Shown here: one piece after another, positions 33,137 through 38,842 of the stretch | Position numbering within the stretch: the stretch's first letter is position 1 | Layout: each line of letters starts with the position of its first letter | IMG/VR virus record: IMGVR_UViG_3300024262_000009 | Coordinates: 1 to 38,842 of that record | DNA from: a virus | Direction: 5' to 3' (one strand) | DNA length: 38,842 nt | The notes under the pieces: model-generated | What the model was told of the DNA's origin: nothing | Database searches by the model: none | What the model saw: the letters and a program-made list of their open reading frames with translations, nothing else | Translations under genes and position numbers: made by a program

Positions 33137-33813
33137 TAAAAGTAAAAATAAATTTTAATGAACCGCATATAACTTACAAGAATTCTAAAGAGCAGAAAAT
33201 TGTGGGGGTTACAACTGCATTAGGTAAACTTGATAAACCTGCTCTTATTGGTTGGGCTTATAACAAAGGTGTAAACGGTGAAAATCTTTATGAAAAGGAC
33301 GAATCAGCTAATGTTGGTACTGTAGTCCATGCAAGGATACTTGGAATACTTTTAGGATATGAAATTGACAAGTATAACATCAGCCAGCAAGTCTGGGATT
33401 GGTCTGAAAATAGCCTTAATTCATTTAAGGAATATATCAAAGGCAAAGTCATTAAACCGATAATTGCTGAAACTCCTCTTGTTAGTGAAGAATACCAGTA
33501 TGGCGGAACATTGGATTTATATGGTTTAGTTGATGATGTTAGGGAACTATGGGATTTTAAAAGTGGATCCGGAATATACGAAAGCAATATTTATCAACTT
33601 GCAGCACTACGACAACTGCTAATCGAAAATGGTTATGAATCTCCGGAAAGAGTTATTCCAATTAACATTCCAAAAAGTCCCGATGACAGTTTTGCAATAC
33701 AGTCGATAAATGCAAATAACCTGGAAGAAGAATTTGGAATATTTAAAGACTGTGTTGATATTTATTATCGTCAAAAAAGAATTAAAGACAGAAAGAAAGG
33801 AAAAATAAAATAG
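33115..33813 (+). CDS. PD-(D/E)XK exonuclease (RecB/lambda-exo-like)
   Basis: Phage recombination nuclease. The motifs run GTVVHARI (68-75; His 72), then GGTLDLYGLVDD (130-141; Asp 134), then LWDFKSG (145-151; Asp 147, Lys 149), then IYQLAAL (159-165; Gln 161). This is the RecB-type nuclease pattern. It would chew one strand of double-stranded ends to make single-stranded DNA for the annealing-type protein at 34636. The gene between them is an HNH insertion. The start lies inside the previous ORF; AATTATGGAGGATATT gives a weak GGAGG site. Confidence 0.85.
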   Translation: MGKTKEIVKVKINFNEPHITYKNSKEQKIVGVTTALGKLDKPALIGWAYNKGVNGENLYEKDESANVGTVVHARILGILLGYEIDKYNISQQVWDWSENSLNSFKEYIKGKVIKPIIAETPLVSEEYQYGGTLDLYGLVDDVRELWDFKSGSGIYESNIYQLAALRQLLIENGYESPERVIPINIPKSPDDSFAIQSINANNLEEEFGIFKDCVDIYYRQKRIKDRKKGKIK

Positions 33814-33814
33814 C

Positions 33815-33843
33815 TTGACAATGATATACATTAATGCTATTGT
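33815..33843 (+). promoter_or_regulatory. Promoter P3 (TTGACA-N17-TATTGT)
   Basis: TTGACA at 33815-33820, then TATTGT at 33838-33843 with 17 bases. It lies two bases after the exonuclease stop, facing the zinc-ribbon gene. An internal promoter for the second half of the early arm. Confidence 0.75.
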
Positions 33844-33858
33844 TAAGAAAGTGATTAT

Positions 33859-34014
33859 ATGAAAGAAAAAATAACAATTTCAAGTTTAACTTGCAAGAGG
33901 TGCAATTATTTTTGGATTCCACGTAAAGAAGAATTACCAATAACTTGCCCTTCTTGCCGAAGTCCCTATTGGAATAAAGAAAAGAGAATAAAATCGAATG
34001 ATAAAAGAAGTTAA
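33859..34014 (+). CDS. Zinc-ribbon protein, 51 aa
   Basis: First gene after promoter P3, about 16 bases after its -10, so its leader is almost absent. One zinc ribbon: LTCKRCNYFWIPRKEELPITC-type with CPSCRSPYW at 30-38. The CxxC...FWxPR...CPxCxSPYW pattern recurs in small proteins of phages and archaea. The end overlaps the HNH gene by 17 bases. Confidence 0.75.
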   Translation: MKEKITISSLTCKRCNYFWIPRKEELPITCPSCRSPYWNKEKRIKSNDKRS

Positions 34015-34654
34015 AAAAGGTCGAAATGGAAAATATTGTATCTGTATTTGTGATTATTGTTTAATGGAATTTAAGAGAGATTTTAATACAGCAGTAAAAT
34101 CAAAACATAACTTTTGTAATTATTTTTGTATGGGAAAATGGCAATCAGAAAATTTAATAGGAGAAAAGGCTACAACATTTGGTTATAAACATACCAAAAA
34201 AGCAAAGGAAAAAATAAGAATAGGGCATATTGGATTAAAGATGTCAGAAAAAAACAGAATAGAATTAATTAAAAGAATGAGCGGAAAAAATAGTCATCGT
34301 TGGAAAGGTGGTAGAAGAAAAGATAAAGATGGATATATTCTTGTTTATATACCCAACCATCCAAATGCAAATAGAGATGATAATTTTATTTTAGAACATA
34401 GATTAATAATGGAAAATTATTTAGGGAGACATCTATCACCCAATGAAATAATTCATCATATTAATATGGATAAATCTGATAATAGAATAGAAAATCTATA
34501 TCTTTATTCAGATAATGGACATCATACAAAAGATTATTTTTATATAAAAGATTTAATCAAGGAACTTTTAAATAAAGAAATAGTTGAGTTTAAAGAAGGA
34601 AAATACATTATTAAAAATAAAAAAGGAGATGAATTATGCCTATCAAAAATTTAG
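33998..34654 (+). CDS. NUMOD3-HNH_3 homing endonuclease
   Basis: A zinc-binding CDYC...FCNYFC N-terminal module (about 18-44), a NUMOD3-like helix (YKHTKKAKEKIRIGHIGLKMS), then SHRWKGGRR leading into HNH_3: FILEHRLIMENYLGRHLSPNEIIHHIN (about 126-152) and DNRIENLYLYSDNGHH. It lies between the zinc ribbon and annealing-type genes, overlapping each by 17 and 19 bases. Its end supplies the AAAAGGAGATG site of the next gene, so the insertion preserves neighbour translation. Confidence 0.9.
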   Translation: MIKEVKKGRNGKYCICICDYCLMEFKRDFNTAVKSKHNFCNYFCMGKWQSENLIGEKATTFGYKHTKKAKEKIRIGHIGLKMSEKNRIELIKRMSGKNSHRWKGGRRKDKDGYILVYIPNHPNANRDDNFILEHRLIMENYLGRHLSPNEIIHHINMDKSDNRIENLYLYSDNGHHTKDYFYIKDLIKELLNKEIVEFKEGKYIIKNKKGDELCLSKI

Positions 34655-35565
34655 GGAGTGGAAGAATCCCAAGATTAGGAAAAATACGTTTAGGAATTAA
34701 GGTCCCAGGTTCTAAAAGTGAATATCCGAAAGCAACAGATTATTTTGTCTGTCCTATCGAGGTAAGGGCAGTCTATGGAGAGAAGCCTAAAAAGTTGCAA
34801 ATAGCTTTCCACTCTGACGAACTTGAAGAAGTTTTTCCACAGTACTATAAGCGGTACGGAAAATCAACTGGTCTGGTTTGTAAAGGTGATGGAGAGGATG
34901 CTAACCAAATTAATCCCAATACCGGTGAATTTGAAGAAATAAAATGTGCCGGCCGGAACTGTGAATACTGGAAAGAAAATAAATGTAAGGCAATCGGTAA
35001 TTTGTATTTTATGATTCGAGGTGTAAATCGATTTGGGGTATACCAGCTCGATACGTCCAGTTATAATTCAATTCTAAACGTCAATGGTGGTATAGAATAC
35101 GCAAAAAAACTAACCGGTGGAAGACTTGCTGTACTTCCATTCATTTTAGAAGTAGTGCCGCAGGAAGTAAATCCGGAAGGTAAGAAAAAAACTGTATGGA
35201 TCCTGCACCTTGAAGCAGATATAGGCAAAATGATGAAGGCCCTGGATTCTAAGCCGCAGGATATATTTACTTTAGAAGAACCGAAAGTAAAAGACATTGA
35301 AGAAGACTTACATAAAAAAAGCCTGGTTGAATCAATTAAGCTCATAACGGAGGCGCAGTTAAAACGATATCACGCTATGGTAAAAGAGGCAGGCCTTACC
35401 GAAGTTGATATGGATAAGTGGGTAAAAGAAACCTATAAAGTAGAACACAAAAAGGAACTGACTATGGAACAGATTGACGATTTGTATAAGAGATTGGACA
35501 CGAAAATAGAAACTAAAAGAATAGATGATGAGTTTGAAAAGTCTGAAGGTAAATTAAAAGTATAG
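34636..35565 (+). CDS. RDF-like / single-strand annealing-type protein
   Basis: A 309-residue protein with four Cys forming a metal site (Cys 82, 104, 109, 117 in LVCKGDGEDA and IKCAGRNCEYWKENKC), then GVYQLDTSSYNSILNVNGG (134-152). This motif is characteristic of a phage family annotated as recombination directionality factor-like or metal-binding, often next to exonucleases. The C-terminal third is a charged helical tail. Pairing with the upstream PD-(D/E)XK nuclease, and absence of any integrase, favour a single-strand DNA-binding/annealing role over excision control. Not proven. Confidence 0.7.
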   Translation: MPIKNLGSGRIPRLGKIRLGIKVPGSKSEYPKATDYFVCPIEVRAVYGEKPKKLQIAFHSDELEEVFPQYYKRYGKSTGLVCKGDGEDANQINPNTGEFEEIKCAGRNCEYWKENKCKAIGNLYFMIRGVNRFGVYQLDTSSYNSILNVNGGIEYAKKLTGGRLAVLPFILEVVPQEVNPEGKKKTVWILHLEADIGKMMKALDSKPQDIFTLEEPKVKDIEEDLHKKSLVESIKLITEAQLKRYHAMVKEAGLTEVDMDKWVKETYKVEHKKELTMEQIDDLYKRLDTKIETKRIDDEFEKSEGKLKV

Positions 35566-35571
35566 GAGGTA

Positions 35572-35602
35572 AGGCAGTATCTTGAAAATCAGGGTACTGC
35601 CT
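35572..35602 (+). other. Hairpin after the recombination gene
   Basis: AGGCAGTA (35572-35579) pairs with TACTGCCT (35595-35602) around a 15-base loop; no T-run. AGGAGG just before it has no good ORF, only MKIRVLPD from a TTG inside the loop. Possible attenuator or leader. Confidence 0.45.
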
Positions 35603-35637
35603 GATTAAAATATTAACAATTAAAGGAAGGAATGAAA

Positions 35638-35868
35638 ATGATTAAAAAGGAAATCAAATTAACTAAAAACCAAATAGAACCCTTCCGGGAATTGGTTTAT
35701 CTTAAGGGCGGTATAGCGGAAATGATGATTTTGGTAGGGAAAAGGCAAGAGGAATTGTGGGAAAGGTTAAAAAAGGAATTGAGCATAAGGGGTGGAGAAT
35801 CTATGAAAATTAATCATATAAAAAAAATATTAACCTATTTTGTTCAAGAAGATAAAAAGGAAAGATAA
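35638..35868 (+). CDS. Hypothetical protein, 76 aa
   Basis: ATG 35638 is preferred over 35632 because AAGGAAGG (35622-35629) is eight bases before it and only two before the other. Helical and charged; ELVYLKGGIAEMMILVGKRQEELW resembles a short coiled coil. Not recognised. Confidence 0.55.
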   Translation: MIKKEIKLTKNQIEPFRELVYLKGGIAEMMILVGKRQEELWERLKKELSIRGGESMKINHIKKILTYFVQEDKKER

Positions 35869-35919
35869 TATTTCATTAACTTCATCGGTATTATCTATCG
35901 GTGGGGTTATTAAAATATT

Positions 35920-36258
35920 ATGAATAACATACAAAACAGATTAGTAAATTACTTACAGACTTATTGTTATGGCAAATCTAACGCAATCAGTAAAGACAGG
36001 CTTGCCAGGTATTTTGATATTACTACCAGGGAACTTAGAGATTTAAAAAGGGATATTGTAATAAATGAAGGTATTCCTATCGGTAGCACAAAATCAGGTT
36101 ATTTCTATGCAGCCAATAAATTTGAACTCATGCTATTTAGGGGTGAAAATTATTCTAGGTTTATAAGCCATAAAGTAATGATGGACGCTTACGATTTAAT
36201 GATTTTAAAAGATGAACACACAGAACAATTGAAATTAATAGATGTTAAAACTAAATAA
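35920..36258 (+). CDS. Winged-helix DNA-binding protein, 112 aa
   Basis: Residues about 22-70 make a helix-turn-helix with wing: AISKDRLARYFDITTRELRDLKRDIVINEGIPIGSTKSGYFYA, the HTH_11-like layout in which a GYFYA strand follows. The helical end (RFISHKVMMDAYDLMI) could mediate dimers. It might act in replication or early regulation. Its last 17 bases overlap the methyltransferase start. Confidence 0.7.
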   Translation: MNNIQNRLVNYLQTYCYGKSNAISKDRLARYFDITTRELRDLKRDIVINEGIPIGSTKSGYFYAANKFELMLFRGENYSRFISHKVMMDAYDLMILKDEHTEQLKLIDVKTK

Positions 36259-36460
36259 AATATATTGCGGAGATTGTAAGGTAGTAATGAAAGAGATTGA
36301 TAATGAAAGTATCAATTGCTGTATTACCTCTCCGCCTTATTGGGCTTTAAGGTGCTATCTACCAGATACAGTTAAACTAAAAGATACTATTACGGGAGAA
36401 GAAAAAGAAAGTGTATTAAAAGAATTGACGTTATTAGGCATTAGTAGTATAATAAGGTAA
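36242..36460 (+). CDS. DNA methyltransferase, N-terminal part (split by HNH insertion)
   Basis: Begins LKLNKIYCGDCKVVMKEI and has the catalytic motif CCITSPPYWALR (27-38). The SPPYW form favours N4-cytosine methylation, with the order (SPPY first, FxGxG last) of class beta. Homologues run on into GLExTFEEY within a few dozen residues. Here the frame instead ends at a TAA (36458-36460) overlapping the ATG of an HNH gene. The rest of the enzyme resumes at 36992, so the gene is split into a 72-residue catalytic-motif piece and a large C-terminal piece. They may assemble as two chains. Confidence 0.85.
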   Translation: MLKLNKIYCGDCKVVMKEIDNESINCCITSPPYWALRCYLPDTVKLKDTITGEEKESVLKELTLLGISSIIR

Positions 36461-37008
36461 TGAGAGATAATAAAGGAAAATTTAAAAAGGGCTTTACATG
36501 GAGAAACACCAAACCATATTGGGATAGAGAATGGCTTCTTGTTCAGTATATAACATTGGGTAAAAGTTCTTCCGATATAGCAAAAGAGCAGGGGTGCCAT
36601 CGTAACAATGTTTACTACTTTTTAAAGAAATTTAATATAAACACAAGAACACTTTCGGAGGCAAGAAAAAATAAATATTGGGGACTATCCGGTGTTGATA
36701 ATCCTATGTGGAATAAATTAGGTGAACTAAATCCTAATTATAAAGGTGGAATAACTCCAGAAAGACAAGCATTTTATATAAGCCAAGAGTGGAAATCGGC
36801 TTGTAGTAAAGTTTGGAAAAGAGATAAAGCAACTTGTCAAAGATGTGGGTTGCATAAAGAAACGGATATGCCATTTCATATCCACCATATTAAAAGTTTT
36901 AAGTATAAAGAACTACGTTCTGATATAAATAATCTAATTTTACTTTGTGAAACTTGTCATCAGTGGACACACTCCGGGGGGAACAAAAACAATGATTACT
37001 TACAATAA
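36460..37008 (+). CDS. HTH-HNH homing endonuclease splitting the methyltransferase gene
   Basis: A helix-turn-helix (YITLGKSSSDIAKEQGCHRNNVYYFLKKF, about 29-57) gives DNA binding. A linker with GVDNPMWNKLGELNPNYKGG follows, then HNH: KRDKATCQRCGLHKETD, HIHHIKSF (about 147), and ILLCETCHQWTH. It starts one base inside the stop of the methyltransferase N-part and overlaps the C-part start by 17 bases. The whole insert is about 550 bases, all of it coding, leaving no space for an intron core. HNH codons here freely use NNT before A/G. Confidence 0.92.
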   Translation: MRDNKGKFKKGFTWRNTKPYWDREWLLVQYITLGKSSSDIAKEQGCHRNNVYYFLKKFNINTRTLSEARKNKYWGLSGVDNPMWNKLGELNPNYKGGITPERQAFYISQEWKSACSKVWKRDKATCQRCGLHKETDMPFHIHHIKSFKYKELRSDINNLILLCETCHQWTHSGGNKNNDYLQ

Positions 37009-38533
37009 GAAAGACATACCTGAAAATTTACAAAAATACTTTGAGCCCGCAGAATTAGGCCTTGAATCTACATTTGAAGAATATATTAATAAACTCTGCA
37101 ATATTTTTGATGGGGTGAAACGAATATTAAAAAAAGACGGGACCTGTTGGGTTGTGATTGGAGATACTTATGGTGGAACCGGTATAGGACAAGAAAAATC
37201 AATGGAAAGTAAAAATAAACAAACCGATGGTCAATATGAATTAGCAACAGAAGCAAGAAACTTAAAAAATATAGCCACAAAAGGAATATATGATAAATGC
37301 TTATTGATGATACCTTTCCGTTTTGCAATAGAAATGGTTAATCGAGATACAATGGATATTTATGAGCTTGATAAAAGTTATATTTTATGTAATAATATAG
37401 ATATTACAAATAATATAACTGGAGTACACAATGCCATACAAAGACAAGGAAAAAGCAAAAGAATATTCACGAATATATGCAAAGAAATGGAGGAATGCCC
37501 ACAAGGAACAATACCACAACCGAATGATAAAGTGGCAAGAGGAGAACAGGGACAAGACACATCAATACAGCCGAAAATATTATTGGCTTCATCGAGAACA
37601 GGAAATAACCAGAGTGATGAAAGGAAATACCAAGAGACACAGACGATTAAAAATGGAAGCAATAATACACTATGGTGGAAATCCTCCGAAGTGTGCTTGT
37701 TGTGGGGAGACGATTTATCTATTTCTAACGATAGACCATATCAAAGGGAAGACAAAAGAACACAAAGCAGAATTAATAAAATATGGCTCAATCTACGAAT
37801 GGTTAAGGAGAATGAATTATCCGCAAGGTTTCAGAGTTTTGTGCATGAACTGCAATTGGTCAATCGGGAAATTTGGATTTTGCCCCCATCAAGAGGAAAA
37901 AACCTTTGTATACGCAAACGAGACATCCCCATAGAATTACTACCTTTATTTAAACTATATAAAGAAGAACGATGGTGCTTGAGAAATACGATAATATGGC
38001 ATAAGCCTAATTGTATGCCGGCTTCAGTTAAGGATAGATTTACGGTTGATTTTGAATATGTATTCTTTTTTGTAAAGAATAAGAAATATTGGTTTGAACA
38101 ATTATTTGATGAATATACAGAACCACTAGACAGATGGGGCGGTCCTGAAATAAGAAAATCAAGTCATAAATATATTGAGATTGGCGAGCCCAAACTTGGT
38201 AAATTTGGAGCTACCTCTATGTTTAGAAAGGGTTGGCCAGTTAGACCAAATGAAATAGGACGTAATAAACGATGTGTTTGGCAAATAAAAACAGCACAAT
38301 TCCCGGAAGCACACTTTGCAGTTTATCCAGAAGAATTAATTGAACCGATGGTAAGGGCAGGTTGTCCTGAAAATGGAGTTATAATTGACCCGTTTATGGG
38401 AAGTGGGACAACCGGAGTGAAAGCCAAAAAACTTGGTAGAAATTTCATCGGTATAGAAATAAATCCCGATTATGTAGATATAGCAAACAGGAGATTAGCA
38501 AATACATATTTTCAGCCGGAGTTAATTAAATGA
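36992..38533 (+). CDS. DNA methyltransferase, C-terminal part, with an HNH gene nested in another frame
   Basis: ATG 36992, with GGGGGG about ten bases upstream, begins MITYNKKDIPENLQKYF. The methylase continues: LGLESTFEEYINKL, GTCWVVIGDTYGGTG, IPFRFAIEMVNR. After the nested HNH region come DIPIELLPLF, WCLRNTIIWHKPNCMP, SVKDRFTVDFEYVFFFVKN and the AdoMet motif DPFMGSGTTG (near the end). The true methylase parts flank about 168 codons (37431-37934) whose frame-2 translation has no methylase likeness but no stop. There is no good restart codon after 37934, so C-terminal motifs are reached only by reading through. Activity is unknown. Confidence 0.85.
   Translation: MITYNKKDIPENLQKYFEPAELGLESTFEEYINKLCNIFDGVKRILKKDGTCWVVIGDTYGGTGIGQEKSMESKNKQTDGQYELATEARNLKNIATKGIYDKCLLMIPFRFAIEMVNRDTMDIYELDKSYILCNNIDITNNITGVHNAIQRQGKSKRIFTNICKEMEECPQGTIPQPNDKVARGEQGQDTSIQPKILLASSRTGNNQSDERKYQETQTIKNGSNNTLWWKSSEVCLLWGDDLSISNDRPYQREDKRTQSRINKIWLNLRMVKENELSARFQSFVHELQLVNREIWILPPSRGKNLCIRKRDIPIELLPLFKLYKEERWCLRNTIIWHKPNCMPASVKDRFTVDFEYVFFFVKNKKYWFEQLFDEYTEPLDRWGGPEIRKSSHKYIEIGEPKLGKFGATSMFRKGWPVRPNEIGRNKRCVWQIKTAQFPEAHFAVYPEELIEPMVRAGCPENGVIIDPFMGSGTTGVKAKKLGRNFIGIEINPDYVDIANRRLANTYFQPELIK
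37431..37934 (+). CDS. HNH homing endonuclease nested inside the methyltransferase frame
   Basis: Basic repeats (YKDKEKAKEYSRIYAKKWRN, NRMIKWQEENRDKTHQYSRKYY) followed by HNH: PKCACCGETIYLFLTIDHIKGK (about 86-107) and VLCMNCNWSIGKFGFC. It resembles the gene at 147. All 504 bases lie within the methyltransferase ORF in a shifted frame, which has no stop. Codon choice differs from the other HNH genes: 16 of 16 pyrimidine-ending codons before AA, AG or GA end in C, where T would create a stop for the methylase. Elsewhere T:C is about 31:16 by hand count. Strong sign of overprinting. Confidence 0.9.
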   Translation: MPYKDKEKAKEYSRIYAKKWRNAHKEQYHNRMIKWQEENRDKTHQYSRKYYWLHREQEITRVMKGNTKRHRRLKMEAIIHYGGNPPKCACCGETIYLFLTIDHIKGKTKEHKAELIKYGSIYEWLRRMNYPQGFRVLCMNCNWSIGKFGFCPHQEEKTFVYANETSP

Positions 38534-38703
38534 TAGAAAATGAAGAAAAAATTAAAATTAGTCAAATGATAATTGAAGTCGAAGAAGAAAAAGATATTTA
38601 TCTAATTAGGGTCAGTAAATTAATTATGCCAGAGTTTCAAAAAGCAATTATAGACGGAACTTCAAAAAATAATATAGTTGTATTCTTTAATTTAAAGGAT
38701 TAA
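38530..38703 (+). CDS. Hypothetical protein, 57 aa
   Basis: Starts in the stop of the methyltransferase gene (ATGA). Acidic start, then strands (IYLIRVSKLIM, NNIVVFFNLKD). Not recognised. Coupled translation with the methylase suggests it is real. Confidence 0.6.
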   Translation: MIENEEKIKISQMIIEVEEEKDIYLIRVSKLIMPEFQKAIIDGTSKNNIVVFFNLKD

Positions 38704-38707
38704 TTAA

Positions 38708-38779
38708 ATGATAAGCATAGTTTTAGCATTATTGGTGATTATAGTTCTTTTATATATGATTTATAGAAAGATTAAATGA
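38708..38779 (+). CDS. Tiny single-span membrane peptide, 23 aa
   Basis: ATG five bases after the previous stop; almost the whole peptide is a hydrophobic helix (ISIVLALLVIIVLLYMIY) with a basic RKIK tail. It crosses the assembly overlap, so its 3' end is also bases 1-64. With the following 61-108 ORF it makes a small membrane-peptide pair. Function unknown. Confidence 0.5.
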   Translation: MISIVLALLVIIVLLYMIYRKIK

Positions 38780-38842
38780 CATCAGATATTTATATAGTTT
38801 TAGCAGTTATAATAGCATTTTAAATTATTATGATATATGCGA
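38716..38842. repeat. 127-bp end repeat (copy 2), assembly overlap
   Basis: Identical to 1-127. Genes running off this end continue at base 128. See copy 1 for meaning. Confidence 0.95.

Noticed and set aside
35562-35605. Leader peptide MKIRVLPD behind AGGAGG
   Set aside because: Starts at a TTG inside a hairpin loop with 12-base spacing; too weak to call as a gene, kept only as a hairpin.
36350-36460. Intein in the methyltransferase (frame after YWALR begins CYLPDT, like an intein start)
   Set aside because: No intein C-terminal HN-C/S/T block was found before the methylase resumes, and the frame stops at 36460. The HNH is a separate ORF with its own ATG.
36440-37000. Group I or II intron in the methyltransferase
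   Set aside because: The HNH ORF fills nearly all of the roughly 550-base insert; there is no room for a ribozyme core, and no conserved core was seen.
1-38842. Genes on the minus strand
   Set aside because: All minus-strand ORFs of 60 to about 160 codons lie opposite longer + strand genes with good ribosome sites and known motifs. None showed a family motif.
1-38842. tRNA genes, integrase, attachment site or insertion sequence
   Set aside because: No tRNA cloverleaf, tyrosine or serine recombinase motif, transposase or inverted IS ends was found by eye.

Overview
The window is one complete tailed-phage genome, closed by assembly. Bases 1-127 and 38716-38842 are identical, so the unique genome is 38,715 bp and the map is circular; 127 is a common assembly k-mer, so the repeat is more likely an assembler overlap than a true terminal repeat. 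Every convincing gene is on the + strand. The DNA is AT-rich, ribosome sites are strong AGGAGG types, TTG and GTG starts are common, and the three clear promoters have near-consensus -35/-10 boxes. The gene families (Lin1244-like replication protein, G39P-like loader, 3D-domain protein, M15 and GH lysins) point to a low-GC, Bacillota-like bacterial host. The exact host cannot be told. A portal, an adaptor and an 805-residue gp10-like tail protein, followed by three large putative internal proteins and no tape measure or tail tube, suggest a podovirus. No integrase was found.

Layout. Reading from 29.1 kb through the circle junction to 5.57 kb is the early/replication arm: promoter and GTTAAC operator pair, small HTH regulator, CAP-domain lipoprotein, a run of tiny Cys-rich or hypothetical genes, a PD-(D/E)XK exonuclease and its probable annealing partner, a winged-helix protein, a broken-up DNA methyltransferase, a 3D-domain protein, the replication initiator with iteron-like repeats inside its gene, and a loader-like protein. 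It ends at a strong terminator (5529-5574). From 6.06 kb to 29.07 kb is the late arm: a promoter-RNA-terminator unit, small and large terminase, portal, scaffold, capsid, decoration protein, two glycosylation-type genes, adaptor, fibre/lectin genes, tail protein, three internal virion proteins, and a lysis cassette (XhlA-like protein, glycosidase with peptidoglycan-binding domain, M15 peptidase, holin). It closes with three stacked hairpins and a terminator.

The most striking feature is the load of HNH homing-type endonuclease genes: nine clear ones, about 4.75 kb or 12% of the genome, of several sub-types. None has room for an intron ribozyme and none has intein blocks. They are wedged between genes with short overlaps that rebuild start, stop and ribosome sites, and some sit inside genes. 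The DNA methyltransferase gene carries two. The first splits it after the TSPPYW catalytic motif. The second lies inside the C-terminal part in a different frame, and the methyltransferase frame stays open through all 168 codons of that HNH gene. The HNH codons appear adjusted for this: of 16 pyrimidine-ending codons where a T would create a stop in the methyltransferase frame, all 16 end in C, while elsewhere in the same gene T is favoured about two to one. This looks like a mobile gene fitted into a host gene by overprinting, and is the best candidate for something undescribed.
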